DNA of 35,248 bases. Origin: Nitrospirae bacterium MYbinv3 (lineage in GTDB: Bacteria; Nitrospirota; Thermodesulfovibrionia; Thermodesulfovibrionales; Magnetobacteriaceae). Where the stretch lies: contig PEAB01000018.1 of the NCBI GenBank assembly GCA_002753395.1, positions 1-35,248 of the forward strand, written 5' to 3'. Positions 1 through 7,652 of this stretch are shown piece after piece. Position numbers and translations under genes: made by a program. Under the pieces are notes generated by a model, which saw nothing but the letters and a program-made list of their open reading frames with translations, had not been told where the DNA came from and made no database searches. The first letter of the stretch is position 1. The number at the start of each line of letters is the position of its first letter.

Positions 1-134
1 ACTAAACTATTAAGTCCCTCTAATATTCCATTATTGATTCTACTTTCATACCATCTTGTTACTCCTGACCAATGTCTTTTTATTGTTTTGGCTGCTTCAT
101 ATATCGGTTTTAAGCGACCCGAACATATTTCCCA
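1..134 (-). pseudogene. ISL3-type transposase, C-terminal part, runs off left edge
   Basis: The minus strand, read through the frame whose codons include bases 59-57, is open to the left edge. It encodes a stretch ending RWYESRINNGILEGLNSLV, preceded by SGRLKPIYEAAKTIKRHW. The NG-x-x-EGLN signature with an upstream K-x-I-x-x-H-x-x-G is the C-terminal hallmark of ISL3-family DDE transposases. Upstream of about base 134 the translation no longer resembles the family, so the 5' part looks lost, shifted or replaced, and the 3' end lies outside the window. It is probably a decayed insertion sequence bordering the flagellar island. The family call is from motif recognition only. Confidence 0.6.
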
Positions 135-385
135 GACAGGTACGAGAAGCCATCCCGAAAAAAAAGATAAAAGATCCAGAATCTGTCAATTTCGATACAC
201 CATCTGCCAAATTACTAGATAACCTTTATGAAAAAAAGATGAGGGATGGTTACAAGAAGGTTAAGGATGGAGTAACCCTTTTCACAAAGCTTGATCCAGA
301 GATTGCGTACAGCAAGTGTCGTTATCTGAGAGACATCATGAACAAGATGTATGAGCTTTGTCAATCGTTGACGAGCCAAGGTTAA
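56..385 (+). pseudogene. unrecognised small ORF, possibly a truncated gene
   Basis: A 109-codon frame opening with TTG and lacking a convincing ribosome binding site. Its first 20-25 codons lie antisense to the transposase remnant, so that hydrophobic N-terminus is probably not genuine. The remaining part is charged and helical-looking (for example KLLDNLYEKKMRDGYKKVKD and RYLRDIMNKMYELC) and could be the tail of a gene cut by the insertion sequence. I recognise no family. It may also be non-coding. Confidence 0.25.
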
Positions 386-392
386 TGGGAGG

Positions 393-410
393 GCATAGGA
401 AATTCATGGG
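393..410 (+). repeat. solo MITE end-like sequence
   Basis: GCATAGGAAATTCATGGG here matches, with one difference, the inner 18 bases of the terminal inverted repeat of the 161-bp element at 3748-3908 (GCATAAGAAATTCATGGG). No partner end or internal hairpin follows within the next 100 bases, so this is at most a fragment or a related end. It lies just downstream of the toxin gene's stop codon. Confidence 0.4.
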
Positions 411-457
411 AACTAAGTGCTATGTTGTCAAGATAGCGATGTGCTTGGGTAGCAGCT

Positions 458-721
458 CTATGGCTTTTTTATCACATCATGTTTACCAACCCTTCTAAGA
501 ACATAAAACTCACCTTCTATTTGATAAGTAAATCTATATTGATGGTCAACATATCCTTCCCATGTTCCAGTAGCTCTTTGAAGTAAATGTAGATTCAACG
601 ATGGATGGGCAGGATTCTCCGTCAAGTAATGGAGTTGCTTATCGACCTTATCCTGTATTTCTGTTGGGAGTTTAGAGTAATCTATTATAAAATACTTTGA
701 GAATTTAAGTTTTTTAGCCAT
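458..721 (-). CDS. RelE/ParE-superfamily toxin-like protein
   Basis: An 87-residue basic protein with the fold pattern of RelE/ParE-type toxins: an N-terminal helix pair (LPTEIQDKVDKQLHYLTENP), the segment HPSLNLHLLQ, then strands GTWEGYVDHQYRFTYQIEG and FYVLRRVGKHDVI near the end. Family members usually cleave mRNA at the ribosome or inhibit gyrase, and which applies cannot be told here. It starts inside the preceding antitoxin gene (37-base overlap), which is normal for a translationally coupled toxin-antitoxin pair. The pair lies between a transposase remnant and the flagellar cluster, which fits accessory DNA. Family call fairly secure, activity inferred. Confidence 0.75.
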   Translation of the reverse strand: MAKKLKFSKYFIIDYSKLPTEIQDKVDKQLHYLTENPAHPSLNLHLLQRATGTWEGYVDHQYRFTYQIEGEFYVLRRVGKHDVIKKP

Positions 722-969
722 TTTTCAGATTCTGGACTCCTTAGCCATTTAGAGGCTTCCTCCGCATTACTAAATTCGACATACTCACCATTTTCCAGCG
801 CTTCATCAACCTCCTGCTCTCTTTCTTGCCACTCTTTAGTCCAGAAATATGCATGAGAGTCTTCAATATTCTCAATAGTAATATTTACCTCTATACCTTC
901 TTGCAGTTCAATATCATCTAAGGGTTCAAAAACACCATGAGCAAATATTGCCTTAATTGTGATTGACAT
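685..969 (-). CDS. DUF104-type (AF2212-like) antitoxin
   Basis: A 94-residue acidic protein. The start is set at the ATG of MSITIK because AAGGAGGT lies four bases upstream; a longer frame to 996 exists but would bury that site. Residues 1-33 carry the small beta-barrel pattern of DUF104/AF2212-like antitoxins (IKAIFAHGVFEPLDDIEL...GIEVNITIE). The rest is a charged helical tail (WQEREQEVDEALENGEYVEF) of the kind that wraps the partner toxin. It overlaps the RelE-like toxin gene by 37 bases and precedes it, the usual antitoxin-first order. It probably neutralises the toxin and may repress the operon; the DNA-binding role is inference. Confidence 0.72.
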   Translation of the reverse strand: MSITIKAIFAHGVFEPLDDIELQEGIEVNITIENIEDSHAYFWTKEWQEREQEVDEALENGEYVEFSNAEEASKWLRSPESEKWLKNLNSQSIL

Positions 970-1073
970 AGTTACCTCCTTGCTTCTTCTGTACAACTAT
1001 ATTAAACTAATCATCTAATTTTCTCCACAAGAGGATACCTTCCTTTCTCCCTCCTCTCTTCTTCTACGTATAT

Positions 1074-1337
1074 CTATGGTTTTTTGCTTATTGAGTAGAC
1101 GAAGGCAAGGAGTTCTGCTACCGCTTTGTACAGTTCGTATGGGATTTCCTGATACAGGTCAAGTGCCGAGAGTATATCGATAAGCTGCCTGTCCTCTGTG
1201 ATAGGAATGCCGCTAGAGCGAGCCATCTCGATGATCTTATCAGCAACGGTACCTGAACCCTTGGCCACTATCTTGGGAGCGCCGGGTGTGCCTAAATTAT
1301 ACTTTAATGCTGCTGCCTTACGTGGTTTGTCGTTCAC
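1074..1337 (-). CDS. flhX: FlhB C-terminal domain homologue (FlhX / YlqH type)
   Basis: An 87-residue protein equal to the C-terminal part of the cytoplasmic export-switch domain of FlhB: A-A-A-L-K-Y, APKIVAKGSGTVADKIIEMA, GIPITEDRQLIDIL and EIPYELYKAVAELLAFVY. It lacks the transmembrane part and the NPTH autocleavage site. Homologues can partly replace the cleaved FlhB C-terminal fragment in export gating. It starts with GTG three bases after the stop of the FliK-like gene and has no clear ribosome binding site, so it is probably coupled to it. The pairing mirrors ylqG-ylqH of Bacillus. It is the last flagellar gene at this end; the full-length flhB is at 26733-27767. Confidence 0.85.
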   Translation of the reverse strand: MNDKPRKAAALKYNLGTPGAPKIVAKGSGTVADKIIEMARSSGIPITEDRQLIDILSALDLYQEIPYELYKAVAELLAFVYSISKKP

Positions 1338-1340
1338 GGA

Positions 1341-2786
1341 CTATACTATAAGGTTTAGGCTCTTGTCATTGTGGGCGTCAGCAAAGTCAATGTTTTCCTT
1401 CAGTCCCATGTTAACAATCCTTAGAGACAGACCGGCATCAGTAAAACGCCTTTCAAGGTCACCTCTACGGGCAACAATAAGGTCTTTAGTCTCTGGCCTT
1501 TCGGCATAGAAGGATACAAAGAACATCTTGTCTGAGATGGTCGCCGATATCGACAGCTTACCAAGACGTTTGAGATTTAAATTGATGTCGCAGGTAACCG
1601 TCTTTTTAGAGGAATACTTGTTTTTCTTAAAAAGCATTTCACCATCTTTGAGCTCGTTCCAGGAGAAAGGTAAAAACGAATAAACCATATCATTAGCTCG
1701 GGAGGTGAGCTGAAAATACTCTATGTTCTTGATAAGTCTCTCTACCATGCCGGGTACGTCCTGCTGTTTACCGCTGGAGTATTTCAATATATCAGAGACC
1801 CTGTCCTCCGTTAGCAGGTCTTGGAGTTTCAGCAGTAAAGCCTTCTGATCATCGGCAAAGTTGATCGATGACCTTATGTGTTCCTGCTTAGATGAATCAT
1901 AGGACTGCACCACGTCAATTAACTTCTGCTTGATAAAGGTCAGCGATTCCCTGAGCTTGTCGTCAACTGGCAGTTGGAGGGCATCCTGCACCTTCTGTAA
2001 TGTGGCATTAAGCACCTGTCTTAAGTCAACATCTGCCTTAAATTCCTGCATGGCATACAAGCCTTCCTCAGCCTTGAGGATAATAGTATTCAATGCCCCT
2101 CTTATATCAAACTTAAGACTTTTAAGTTCTTCAAGACCTAGTGTTGCCACGTTAATAACCCCATGCAAGGTTTCCTTTAGGATTACTACGTCAGGGGCCT
2201 GCTTCATCTCTTGCAGGGCAGTGGCCTTTAGCTTGGTTTCAAAAAGCACACCTCCAGCTTCAAGCGCAGACTTTAACAGACTGGCATCTATTTGCTCTAT
2301 ATCAGGCATGAATTTAGATAGAAGTGCAAACTCTGGATAGTTGTTCTTAATACTCGTTGGAATGGAGTTAAAATTTGCCCTCAATGCCTGTAACTCCTCG
2401 CTGCTGAGTTTATCGCCTGCAAGTCCTGACAGCAGGCCATAGAGCTTTTGTCTGAAGGAATCTAAAGGTGACTCAATGTCCGTTCCTTTACCTTTATCCA
2501 GGCCTAGGAACTTAAACTTGACCTCTTTATCACCGCCAATCACCTCAAGGACAACCTTATCACCCTCATTTAACGGTACGTTGGTCTTTGCAGTAACTAC
2601 ACCACCTTGAGCGCTTGCCCCTCTTCCAACAGGCGGGGTTATACGCAACATCACCATGCCAGACTCAATTACGTCTAATACGTCTGCAGTCAGCACATCT
2701 CCAGAGAGCAGCGTTACCTGCTTGTTCTCAGTACGTAATACGGTAACGAGACTATCTGACTTGGTAATACCGTAGTTTTGTATCAT
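1341..2786 (-). CDS. fliK: FliK-like hook-length control protein
   Basis: A 481-residue protein, the least conserved of the cluster. The N-terminal 100 residues form a beta-rich domain (LLSGDVLTADVLDVIESGMV, LNEGDKVVLEVIG), the middle is helical and charged, and residues about 370-470 fit the FliK C-terminal (Flg_hook) pattern: FLPFSWNELKDGEMLF, a run of strands LNLKRLGKLSISATI / FFVSFYAE, then ERRFTDAGLSLRIVNMG. FliK measures hook length and, through this C-terminal domain, makes FlhB switch substrate class. The neighbour flhX encodes an FlhB C-terminal domain, which supports the call. AAAGGTAG lies five bases before the ATG. It could equally be described as YlqG-like. Confidence 0.72.
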   Translation of the reverse strand: MIQNYGITKSDSLVTVLRTENKQVTLLSGDVLTADVLDVIESGMVMLRITPPVGRGASAQGGVVTAKTNVPLNEGDKVVLEVIGGDKEVKFKFLGLDKGKGTDIESPLDSFRQKLYGLLSGLAGDKLSSEELQALRANFNSIPTSIKNNYPEFALLSKFMPDIEQIDASLLKSALEAGGVLFETKLKATALQEMKQAPDVVILKETLHGVINVATLGLEELKSLKFDIRGALNTIILKAEEGLYAMQEFKADVDLRQVLNATLQKVQDALQLPVDDKLRESLTFIKQKLIDVVQSYDSSKQEHIRSSINFADDQKALLLKLQDLLTEDRVSDILKYSSGKQQDVPGMVERLIKNIEYFQLTSRANDMVYSFLPFSWNELKDGEMLFKKNKYSSKKTVTCDINLNLKRLGKLSISATISDKMFFVSFYAERPETKDLIVARRGDLERRFTDAGLSLRIVNMGLKENIDFADAHNDKSLNLIV

Positions 2787-2860
2787 TGTCTACCTTTTAA
2801 GGCAAAGACTAACGGATCAAACAATAATCCAAGAGGTCTCATACCTTCTAATTAGCAACA

Positions 2861-3262
2861 CTATATCTTATCCAGTACAACCTGTACGCCTCTCATCAAG
2901 GCGGCATTAAAAAGAAGAGGACCCCTTAAGTTTGCAATTACCTGTCCTGCGTTTACCCTTATGATAACTAAAACGATTAGATCGGCCTCTTCATTTAACT
3001 CTAGATACTTCCTAGTAGCGGAATCTATGGCAAGAGTAAAATCCTGGGCAACGATTGTTGGATCTGTTACTATAAATGCTATATCAGGGTCATCTATAGC
3101 CTGCAGCCACTTAAGCGGAGTATCTTTATGGTCGAGCAAGATAAACCTTTTAAGGTCTGTAAAACCTAAAAGACCTTCTGGAAAGTGTATGACTTTATTT
3201 GCCTCTACGACTAAAGGTCCAAACCGCGTTGTCTCAAATAATATACTATTACTGTAACACAT
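2861..3262 (-). CDS. fliW: FliW flagellar assembly factor
   Basis: A 133-residue protein with the FliW signatures: ETTRFGPLVV near the N-terminus, IHFPEGLLGF, FILLDHKDTPLKWLQAIDDP, AFIVTDP and the C-terminal NLRGPLLFN. FliW binds CsrA and also flagellin; free flagellin titrates FliW away so that CsrA can repress flagellin translation. It is slightly short at the C-terminus relative to the usual 145-155 residues. Its ATG lies 14 bases inside the end of csrA, so the two partners are translationally coupled. No flagellin gene lies in the window, so the regulated target must be elsewhere. Confidence 0.93.
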   Translation of the reverse strand: MCYSNSILFETTRFGPLVVEANKVIHFPEGLLGFTDLKRFILLDHKDTPLKWLQAIDDPDIAFIVTDPTIVAQDFTLAIDSATRKYLELNEEADLIVLVIIRVNAGQVIANLRGPLLFNAALMRGVQVVLDKI

Positions 3263-3473
3263 TTTTTATCTTATCAAAGTCATTTGTTGTTAACCCGGCA
3301 GATAATAAGTTCTCTGTCTTTATCCTCTCATACAATTCCTTCCTGTATATCCTTACACCGTTTGGTGCATCTATGCCAAGCCTGACCTTATTGCCCTTTA
3401 TTTCAACAATGGTAATAGTAATAAGGTCACCTAACTTTATTGCCTCTTCTGACTTCCTTGTCAACACGAGCAT
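3249..3473 (-). CDS. csrA: CsrA RNA-binding translational regulator
   Basis: A 74-residue protein beginning MLVLTRKSEEAIKLGD and continuing with ITITIVEIKGNKVRLGIDAP and VRIYRKELYERI. The RNA-contacting R of the second motif is kept, while the usual H before it is Y. CsrA binds GGA motifs in mRNA leaders and, beside fliW, normally represses flagellin translation. GGAGG lies six bases upstream of the ATG. It overlaps fliW by 14 bases. The residues after about 60 extend beyond the compact dimer core, the region that FliW usually contacts in FliW-containing species (family knowledge). Confidence 0.95.
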   Translation of the reverse strand: MLVLTRKSEEAIKLGDLITITIVEIKGNKVRLGIDAPNGVRIYRKELYERIKTENLLSAGLTTNDFDKIKNVLQ

Positions 3474-3738
3474 CTTGCCCTCCTTTTAAAGCACATTTCT
3501 TTTTATCGAACCATGTCATTTACAAAAACTCTTTGACCCTCCGTCATTAATCTATAGATATTATAAAACAACAACTTAAATAATTAAAAGCCCTTTTAGC
3601 CAGCGATTCTCACTGATAATGAATGTAATTTATTGATATATAAGCAATATACTATAAAAACACCGCGAAAATTATTTTTCATATACACAGTAAAATCCTT
3701 ATAAAAAGCCATTCTGCAAATTCAGTGAGCATTGCTGC
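3474..3738. other. AT-rich gap upstream of csrA
   Basis: About 265 bases without a gene, very AT-rich, probably holding the csrA-fliW promoter. A sequence TTCGATAA (minus strand, 3503-3510) resembles a sigma-28 minus-10 box but has no TAAA at the right distance, so I do not call it. I see no clear riboswitch or terminator. The MITE described next begins at its distal end. Confidence 0.5.
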
Positions 3739-3747
3739 CTTTTAACA
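3739..3747. repeat. left target-site duplication of MITE
   Basis: CTTTTAACA directly precedes the GGGTGCATAAG end of the element and is repeated exactly at 3909-3917 after the other end. A perfect 9-base duplication marks the insertion as transposase-made and fairly recent. Confidence 0.8.
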
Positions 3748-3908
3748 GGGTGCATAAGAAATTCATGGGTAACAAATAATAATGTATAACTGGGTCAAGG
3801 GGACTGGTCCCCTTGCAGAGGGGGCTGAGGGAGGGGTCGCTACCCCCTGCGTCAGTAGGCAGAGTCTCCTTTTTATATTTCTAAAACCCATGAAATTCTT
3901 ATGCACCC
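3748..3908. mobile_element. 161-bp MITE with 23-bp terminal inverted repeats
   Basis: The ends 3748-3770 and 3886-3908 are inverted repeats with a single mismatch (outer sequence GGGTGCATAAGAAATTCATG), and exact 9-base copies of CTTTTAACA flank the element. The interior is far more GC-rich than its surroundings and holds two hairpins: a nine-pair stem at 3796-3815 (CAAGGGGAC-tg-GTCCCCTTG) and GGGGT-cgct-ACCCC at 3833-3846. There is no coding capacity, so movement must rely on a transposase in trans. It sits ten bases beyond the flgL stop codon and so separates flgL from csrA. A matching partial end is at 393-410. Confidence 0.85.
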
Positions 3909-3917
3909 CTTTTAACA
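3909..3917. repeat. right target-site duplication of MITE
   Basis: CTTTTAACA, identical to 3739-3747, directly follows the right terminal inverted repeat of the 161-bp element. Confidence 0.8.
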
Positions 3918-3927
3918 CAGCAACCAC

Positions 3928-4953
3928 CTACTTTATAAAATCAAGCAGAGATTGTGATAGGATCTGAGACGAGGTTTGCCTTAAAGCCTGAAGAGCTACC
4001 TCTGCCTTTGACATATCACTCATTACCTCGGCCATATCTGCGTCCTCAACGTTGGATCTTACCTGATCAACACCCTGGGAGGTATCCTCGTTACCAAGTC
4101 GTGTTGATTGTATGTAGTTCAACCTTGCTCCAACTGTTGATCGTACCGTTGTTGTTTTGTCTACGGCATAGGCGACACACTTTTGCAGCGCCTGTAGTCT
4201 TTCGATATTATTTGTATTTAAGGCGATTTCAACCTCTTTTACCATGTCAATATAGTTTGTAAAGTTGACCTGATCATATCCGGCAACCGCTGGACTGCTT
4301 GCCGTGCTAAAGACCATGGAGACCAACGCACTGCTTGGAGTTGAGATAAAGTGGACAAAATTACCGGTGTCCAATCTCATAGACTGTACACCTGACAATG
4401 TGAATGCAAAGGCCTCGGTTCCTGTTATATTCTCTGTTACTTTACCGGTCAGGCTTATATCTACGTTGATCTTCTGCGCATCCCCTTGATAGGTGTACAT
4501 TCCGCCTGCGTTAGAAGCATAACTGGACTGTGTAGTTTTAAAGCCGGAGAACAGATATCTATCCCTGAACTTACTGTTTGATAGATCGTACAGCGATGAT
4601 TTAATAATATCTATTTCTTGTGCTATGTCCTGCCTATCCACAGCGTTTCTTGAGCCATTTGAAGCATCTATCATCAGTTCATGGATACGTTGGAGGTCCT
4701 CTGTTACAGCCTCCATAACGGAGTCTGTAGCCTCTAAGAAGGAGCGTGCATCATCTATGTTTTTTCTGTACTGTTCATTATAATTGAGTGTGAGTTTATA
4801 ATCGAGCACCTTCTGCATCCCTATGGTATCGTCAGAGGGCTTATTTATTTTAAGCCCGGACGCCATCTTCTGCTGTATATCGTACAACTTAGCAAAATTA
4901 CCCTGAAAGCTTTGCTTGGTGCGATCATATATCATAAAAGTTGATACTCTCAT
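3928..4953 (-). CDS. flgL: FlgL hook-filament junction protein (HAP3)
   Basis: A 341-residue flagellin-like protein. The N-terminus (MRVSTFMIYDRTKQSFQGN, QQKMASGLKINKPSDD) and the C-terminal helix (MSDMSKAEVALQALRQTSSQ, ILSQSLLDFIK) are the D0/D1 coiled-coil parts shared by FlgL and flagellin. The middle is the variable exposed domain. FlgL is exported after the hook is finished and forms the layer between FlgK and the filament. Its ATG overlaps the flgK stop by four bases. It is the last gene of the flgM-flgN-flgK-flgL unit, with the 161-bp MITE just downstream. Confidence 0.95.
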   Translation of the reverse strand: MRVSTFMIYDRTKQSFQGNFAKLYDIQQKMASGLKINKPSDDTIGMQKVLDYKLTLNYNEQYRKNIDDARSFLEATDSVMEAVTEDLQRIHELMIDASNGSRNAVDRQDIAQEIDIIKSSLYDLSNSKFRDRYLFSGFKTTQSSYASNAGGMYTYQGDAQKINVDISLTGKVTENITGTEAFAFTLSGVQSMRLDTGNFVHFISTPSSALVSMVFSTASSPAVAGYDQVNFTNYIDMVKEVEIALNTNNIERLQALQKCVAYAVDKTTTVRSTVGARLNYIQSTRLGNEDTSQGVDQVRSNVEDADMAEVMSDMSKAEVALQALRQTSSQILSQSLLDFIK

Positions 4954-6851
4954 AGGTTCACCAACACCTTTAGCATCTCATCCGTTACGCTTACAAGCCT
5001 TGCAGCAGCCTCAAATCCCTTCTGATAGCGTATTATATTCATAGCCTCTTCATCTAACGACACGGCCGATACCGAGTTACGCCGCTGCGTAAGTTCGTTG
5101 TACATGTTTGACTCAAACGTGTTATTGTCCTTGGCCGTCTTACTGAAGCCACCTGCTGTAACTACAAAGGTAGAGTAGAAATCGCTATAGGTACTGCCCT
5201 TAAGAGATGACGTAGATGCATGTTGACTATGAGCAAGGTCTACAGCCTTTAGGGCATTTCTGTTATCTCCAGGTAGTCCTGGTGAGCCAGATGCAGCCGC
5301 AACCTTATCCGTATCGGTAATGGCAACACCGCTATTTTTTATTGCCAGCTCTATTGGAGAGAGCTTAAAGACGTTACCTGACTGTGGGCTTCCACCAAAG
5401 GTTACCTCCATGCCATCTACATTCAATGTATTGGCTGTGGTGAGGGTTCCGCTTACAGTGGTCTTGTCCTTTACGTCATAAAGGTCGTAAGTAGTAGCGC
5501 CAGTAAACCTTATCTCGTATTCCTTGTAGGTAAGCGAGCTCCTGTCATAGATAATTGCAGAGACGTCGGTTACCGTACTGCTGTTGACGTTTAGAACGGT
5601 AGGTGAAAGAGAGTTAAACAGATTCTGTCCGTGGGCTGAAAAATAAAAAGTATCGTTGGCTACCGGTGCACTTGAAAAATTGACGTCCATACCGTTTATG
5701 TTAAGAGGCGAGCCTGTGTAGCTATTACCGCTGCTTACGAGTTGTCCGTTTTTATATAAATCAAAGGTACTTGATGATGAGAACTTAAGCTGATAGTCGC
5801 CAGGTATGAAATTAGCAAAATTGGATATATTAATTGAAGATATTGCCCCAGATGTAGTGGCCTGAGGTGTATTATTTGTTATAGTGAAATCGGACTGGCT
5901 GGAATTCAGTCCAAAACCTGTAGATTGAACTATATTAACCTCGTTTGTGATGGAACCGACAATCCTTCTTAGATTTGAGATGGCAAAGGGTAGTCCGCTC
6001 TGGCTGGAGTTTTTTATCTCAAGCAATCCACCTAACCTGCCTCCAGTTACCTTGTCGGTAACGTCTATACCGCCCACTAGAACGTTGAACTTGTCGTCTA
6101 CTGTTTTATTGCTCTGCATGGGATGGACGATGATGCCACTTACGAGGTTTCTCTGACCTACTATGACGTTGACCCGTCCGGATTCATCCTCGAAACTATC
6201 AAACTTGACAAGCTCCGAGAGCTCCTTAAGTGCTCCTGTCCTTTGGTCGCGCAGGTTGTTTGCCTCATGTGTGGTACCAGCCTCAGACTCTGATATCTGA
6301 CCGTTTAAGGCCGCAATTGTATCTGCTAGTGCATTGATCTTATCAACTGTAGTTGGTATCTCTTTGTTTATAGAACTTGCCAGATCTGTAAGTCTCTTTT
6401 CGACCTCTGTAGACTTATCAATAAGTTCGGTTGCCTTTGTTAATAAGAGGTTTCTTTGTGCCGATGCACCAGGGTTTGTGGAGACCTCTTGCCAGGCATT
6501 AAATATGTCGGCAATTATTGTGCCAAGCCCAACCCCAGTTTGCTCGTTTAGGGCGTCTTCTATCTTTGAGTACGTATCCTCCATTACCGAGGTTTTTCCT
6601 AAATTTGACTTTTCATACATCAACTGAGCCTCGATAAACTTATCATATCGTCTCTTGATATCGGCGATATTTACGCCTCTGCCAAGTTCTCCATGACTTG
6701 TCATTATGGGAGATGCTATCTCTAAGATTGCATCCTGCCTGCTGTAATTTGGAGAGTTTACGTTTGCTATATTGTTACCAGTGACCTCTAAGGCAGTTCT
6801 TGACGTTGTCACTGCCGATCTTGCTATGTCAAACAAAGCTGCTACAGACAT
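4950..6851 (-). CDS. flgK: FlgK hook-associated protein 1 (HAP1)
   Basis: A 633-residue axial protein. The N-terminus contains the rod/hook-type motif LEVTGNNIANVNSPNYSRQD and the C-terminus ends MNIIRYQKGFEAAARLVSVT, then EMLKVLVNL. The central 250 residues are variable and rich in S, T, N and G, with two related stretches (GDYQLKFSSSSTFDLYKNGQ and YEIRFTGATTYDLYDVKDK), which look like a duplicated beta domain. FlgK forms the first hook-filament junction layer. AGGAGG precedes the ATG. The flgN stop codon TAA is immediately adjacent and in the same frame, so FlgN, its chaperone, and FlgK are separated by one stop codon only. Confidence 0.95.
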   Translation of the reverse strand: MSVAALFDIARSAVTTSRTALEVTGNNIANVNSPNYSRQDAILEIASPIMTSHGELGRGVNIADIKRRYDKFIEAQLMYEKSNLGKTSVMEDTYSKIEDALNEQTGVGLGTIIADIFNAWQEVSTNPGASAQRNLLLTKATELIDKSTEVEKRLTDLASSINKEIPTTVDKINALADTIAALNGQISESEAGTTHEANNLRDQRTGALKELSELVKFDSFEDESGRVNVIVGQRNLVSGIIVHPMQSNKTVDDKFNVLVGGIDVTDKVTGGRLGGLLEIKNSSQSGLPFAISNLRRIVGSITNEVNIVQSTGFGLNSSQSDFTITNNTPQATTSGAISSINISNFANFIPGDYQLKFSSSSTFDLYKNGQLVSSGNSYTGSPLNINGMDVNFSSAPVANDTFYFSAHGQNLFNSLSPTVLNVNSSTVTDVSAIIYDRSSLTYKEYEIRFTGATTYDLYDVKDKTTVSGTLTTANTLNVDGMEVTFGGSPQSGNVFKLSPIELAIKNSGVAITDTDKVAAASGSPGLPGDNRNALKAVDLAHSQHASTSSLKGSTYSDFYSTFVVTAGGFSKTAKDNNTFESNMYNELTQRRNSVSAVSLDEEAMNIIRYQKGFEAAARLVSVTDEMLKVLVNL

Positions 6852-7325
6852 TTAAGCCTCCTTCGTAATGAAAAACCCCTTTCTCTGAATGTTTGGGTTA
6901 ATCCCTAATGTCCTGAGAAAGTTAAGGTTATTCTTTAAGTAATTTATCGAACGCTCTATTAAAATCTTATTGTAGTCGTTTAGTTCTTCAATACTTTGAA
7001 GCAGCGATCTCAGCTTTGAACGAATATCAAGGAAAGCACTATCACCAGTTAACTCTGCCAGGTCTTTAAGGCTTATGTCTGCACTCTGCCTAACCTTTGT
7101 TTCTTTTGATGCTTCTAAAGAATATTTCCTCATGAGTCTGACCCTTTCGTCCTCTAGCAGTCTGAGTTTTAACACTAGGGTGTCTTTCTCTTTAGAGAGC
7201 TTTTCCACGCTCTGTTCGTTAAAATCAACCAGAGACTGTCGCTCTACTTGTAAAAGCTCAAACAGCGCCTTGTAACCTAGCACCTGTTCGTTAAGGATCT
7301 TCTTTAAAGCATCAGTAGTTTTCAT
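6852..7325 (-). CDS. flgN: FlgN export chaperone
   Basis: A 157-residue, mostly helical and highly charged protein with the FlgN pattern: a first helix (LNEQVLGYKALFELLQVERQ), a long coiled coil around residues 40-75, and the C-terminal helix LIERSINYLKNNLNFLRTLG. FlgN binds the C-termini of FlgK and FlgL and escorts them to the export gate. It lies between flgM and flgK, which is its usual place. Its ATG overlaps the flgM stop (ATGA). Confidence 0.85.
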   Translation of the reverse strand: MKTTDALKKILNEQVLGYKALFELLQVERQSLVDFNEQSVEKLSKEKDTLVLKLRLLEDERVRLMRKYSLEASKETKVRQSADISLKDLAELTGDSAFLDIRSKLRSLLQSIEELNDYNKILIERSINYLKNNLNFLRTLGINPNIQRKGFFITKEA

Positions 7326-7624
7326 GTGATCTCTTGTAACATCTTGGCCGCGATTGCCTTTGAGTCAATACTGTATGTGCCATTTTCAATGGACTCCTTA
7401 AGTACCTTGATTTTGTCCTCCCTCACTTCAGGAAGCTGATCTATTGCTTTTTTTAACTCTTCAAAGTCTCTTGCTCTCGGAGAGAGGTTGACCTTGTCAG
7501 AGGTTATCACCTTCTCCGTGCTGCTTACGTTTGCACTATTGGTATAGGCACTAGTCTTATCTACTTTCTTTGTCTGGCTTACCGGTTCTTTGCTTTCCGG
7601 CGGTTTATTTCCATATATCTTCAT
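7322..7624 (-). CDS. flgM: FlgM anti-sigma-28 factor
   Basis: A 100-residue protein. The start is placed at the ATG of MKIYGN because AGGAGGT lies just upstream; a longer frame to 7672 would lie within the promoter region. The N-terminal half is unstructured and polar. The C-terminal half (KVNLSPRARDFEELKKAID, VREDKIKVLKESIENGTYSI, AIAAKMLQEI) is the FliA-binding region. FlgM holds FliA inactive until the hook is complete and is then exported. It is preceded by a strong sigma-28-type promoter and so probably autoregulates through FliA. Confidence 0.92.
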   Translation of the reverse strand: MKIYGNKPPESKEPVSQTKKVDKTSAYTNSANVSSTEKVITSDKVNLSPRARDFEELKKAIDQLPEVREDKIKVLKESIENGTYSIDSKAIAAKMLQEIT

Positions 7625-7652
7625 CGTATACCTCCTAATAGGAAACTTTTTA

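Noticed and set aside
3503-3510. TTCGATAA before csrA as a sigma-28 minus-10 box
   Set aside because: No TAAA lies 15-16 bases upstream, and the first two bases deviate.
3782-3967. 61-codon frame between flgL and csrA
   Set aside because: It is formed by the interior of the 161-bp MITE and runs into flgL antisense.
6657-6668. GCCGATAT inside flgK on the minus strand
   Set aside because: Coding sequence for NIADIK, with no TAAA at promoter distance; also true for GCCGATAT within the fliK-like gene near 1540.
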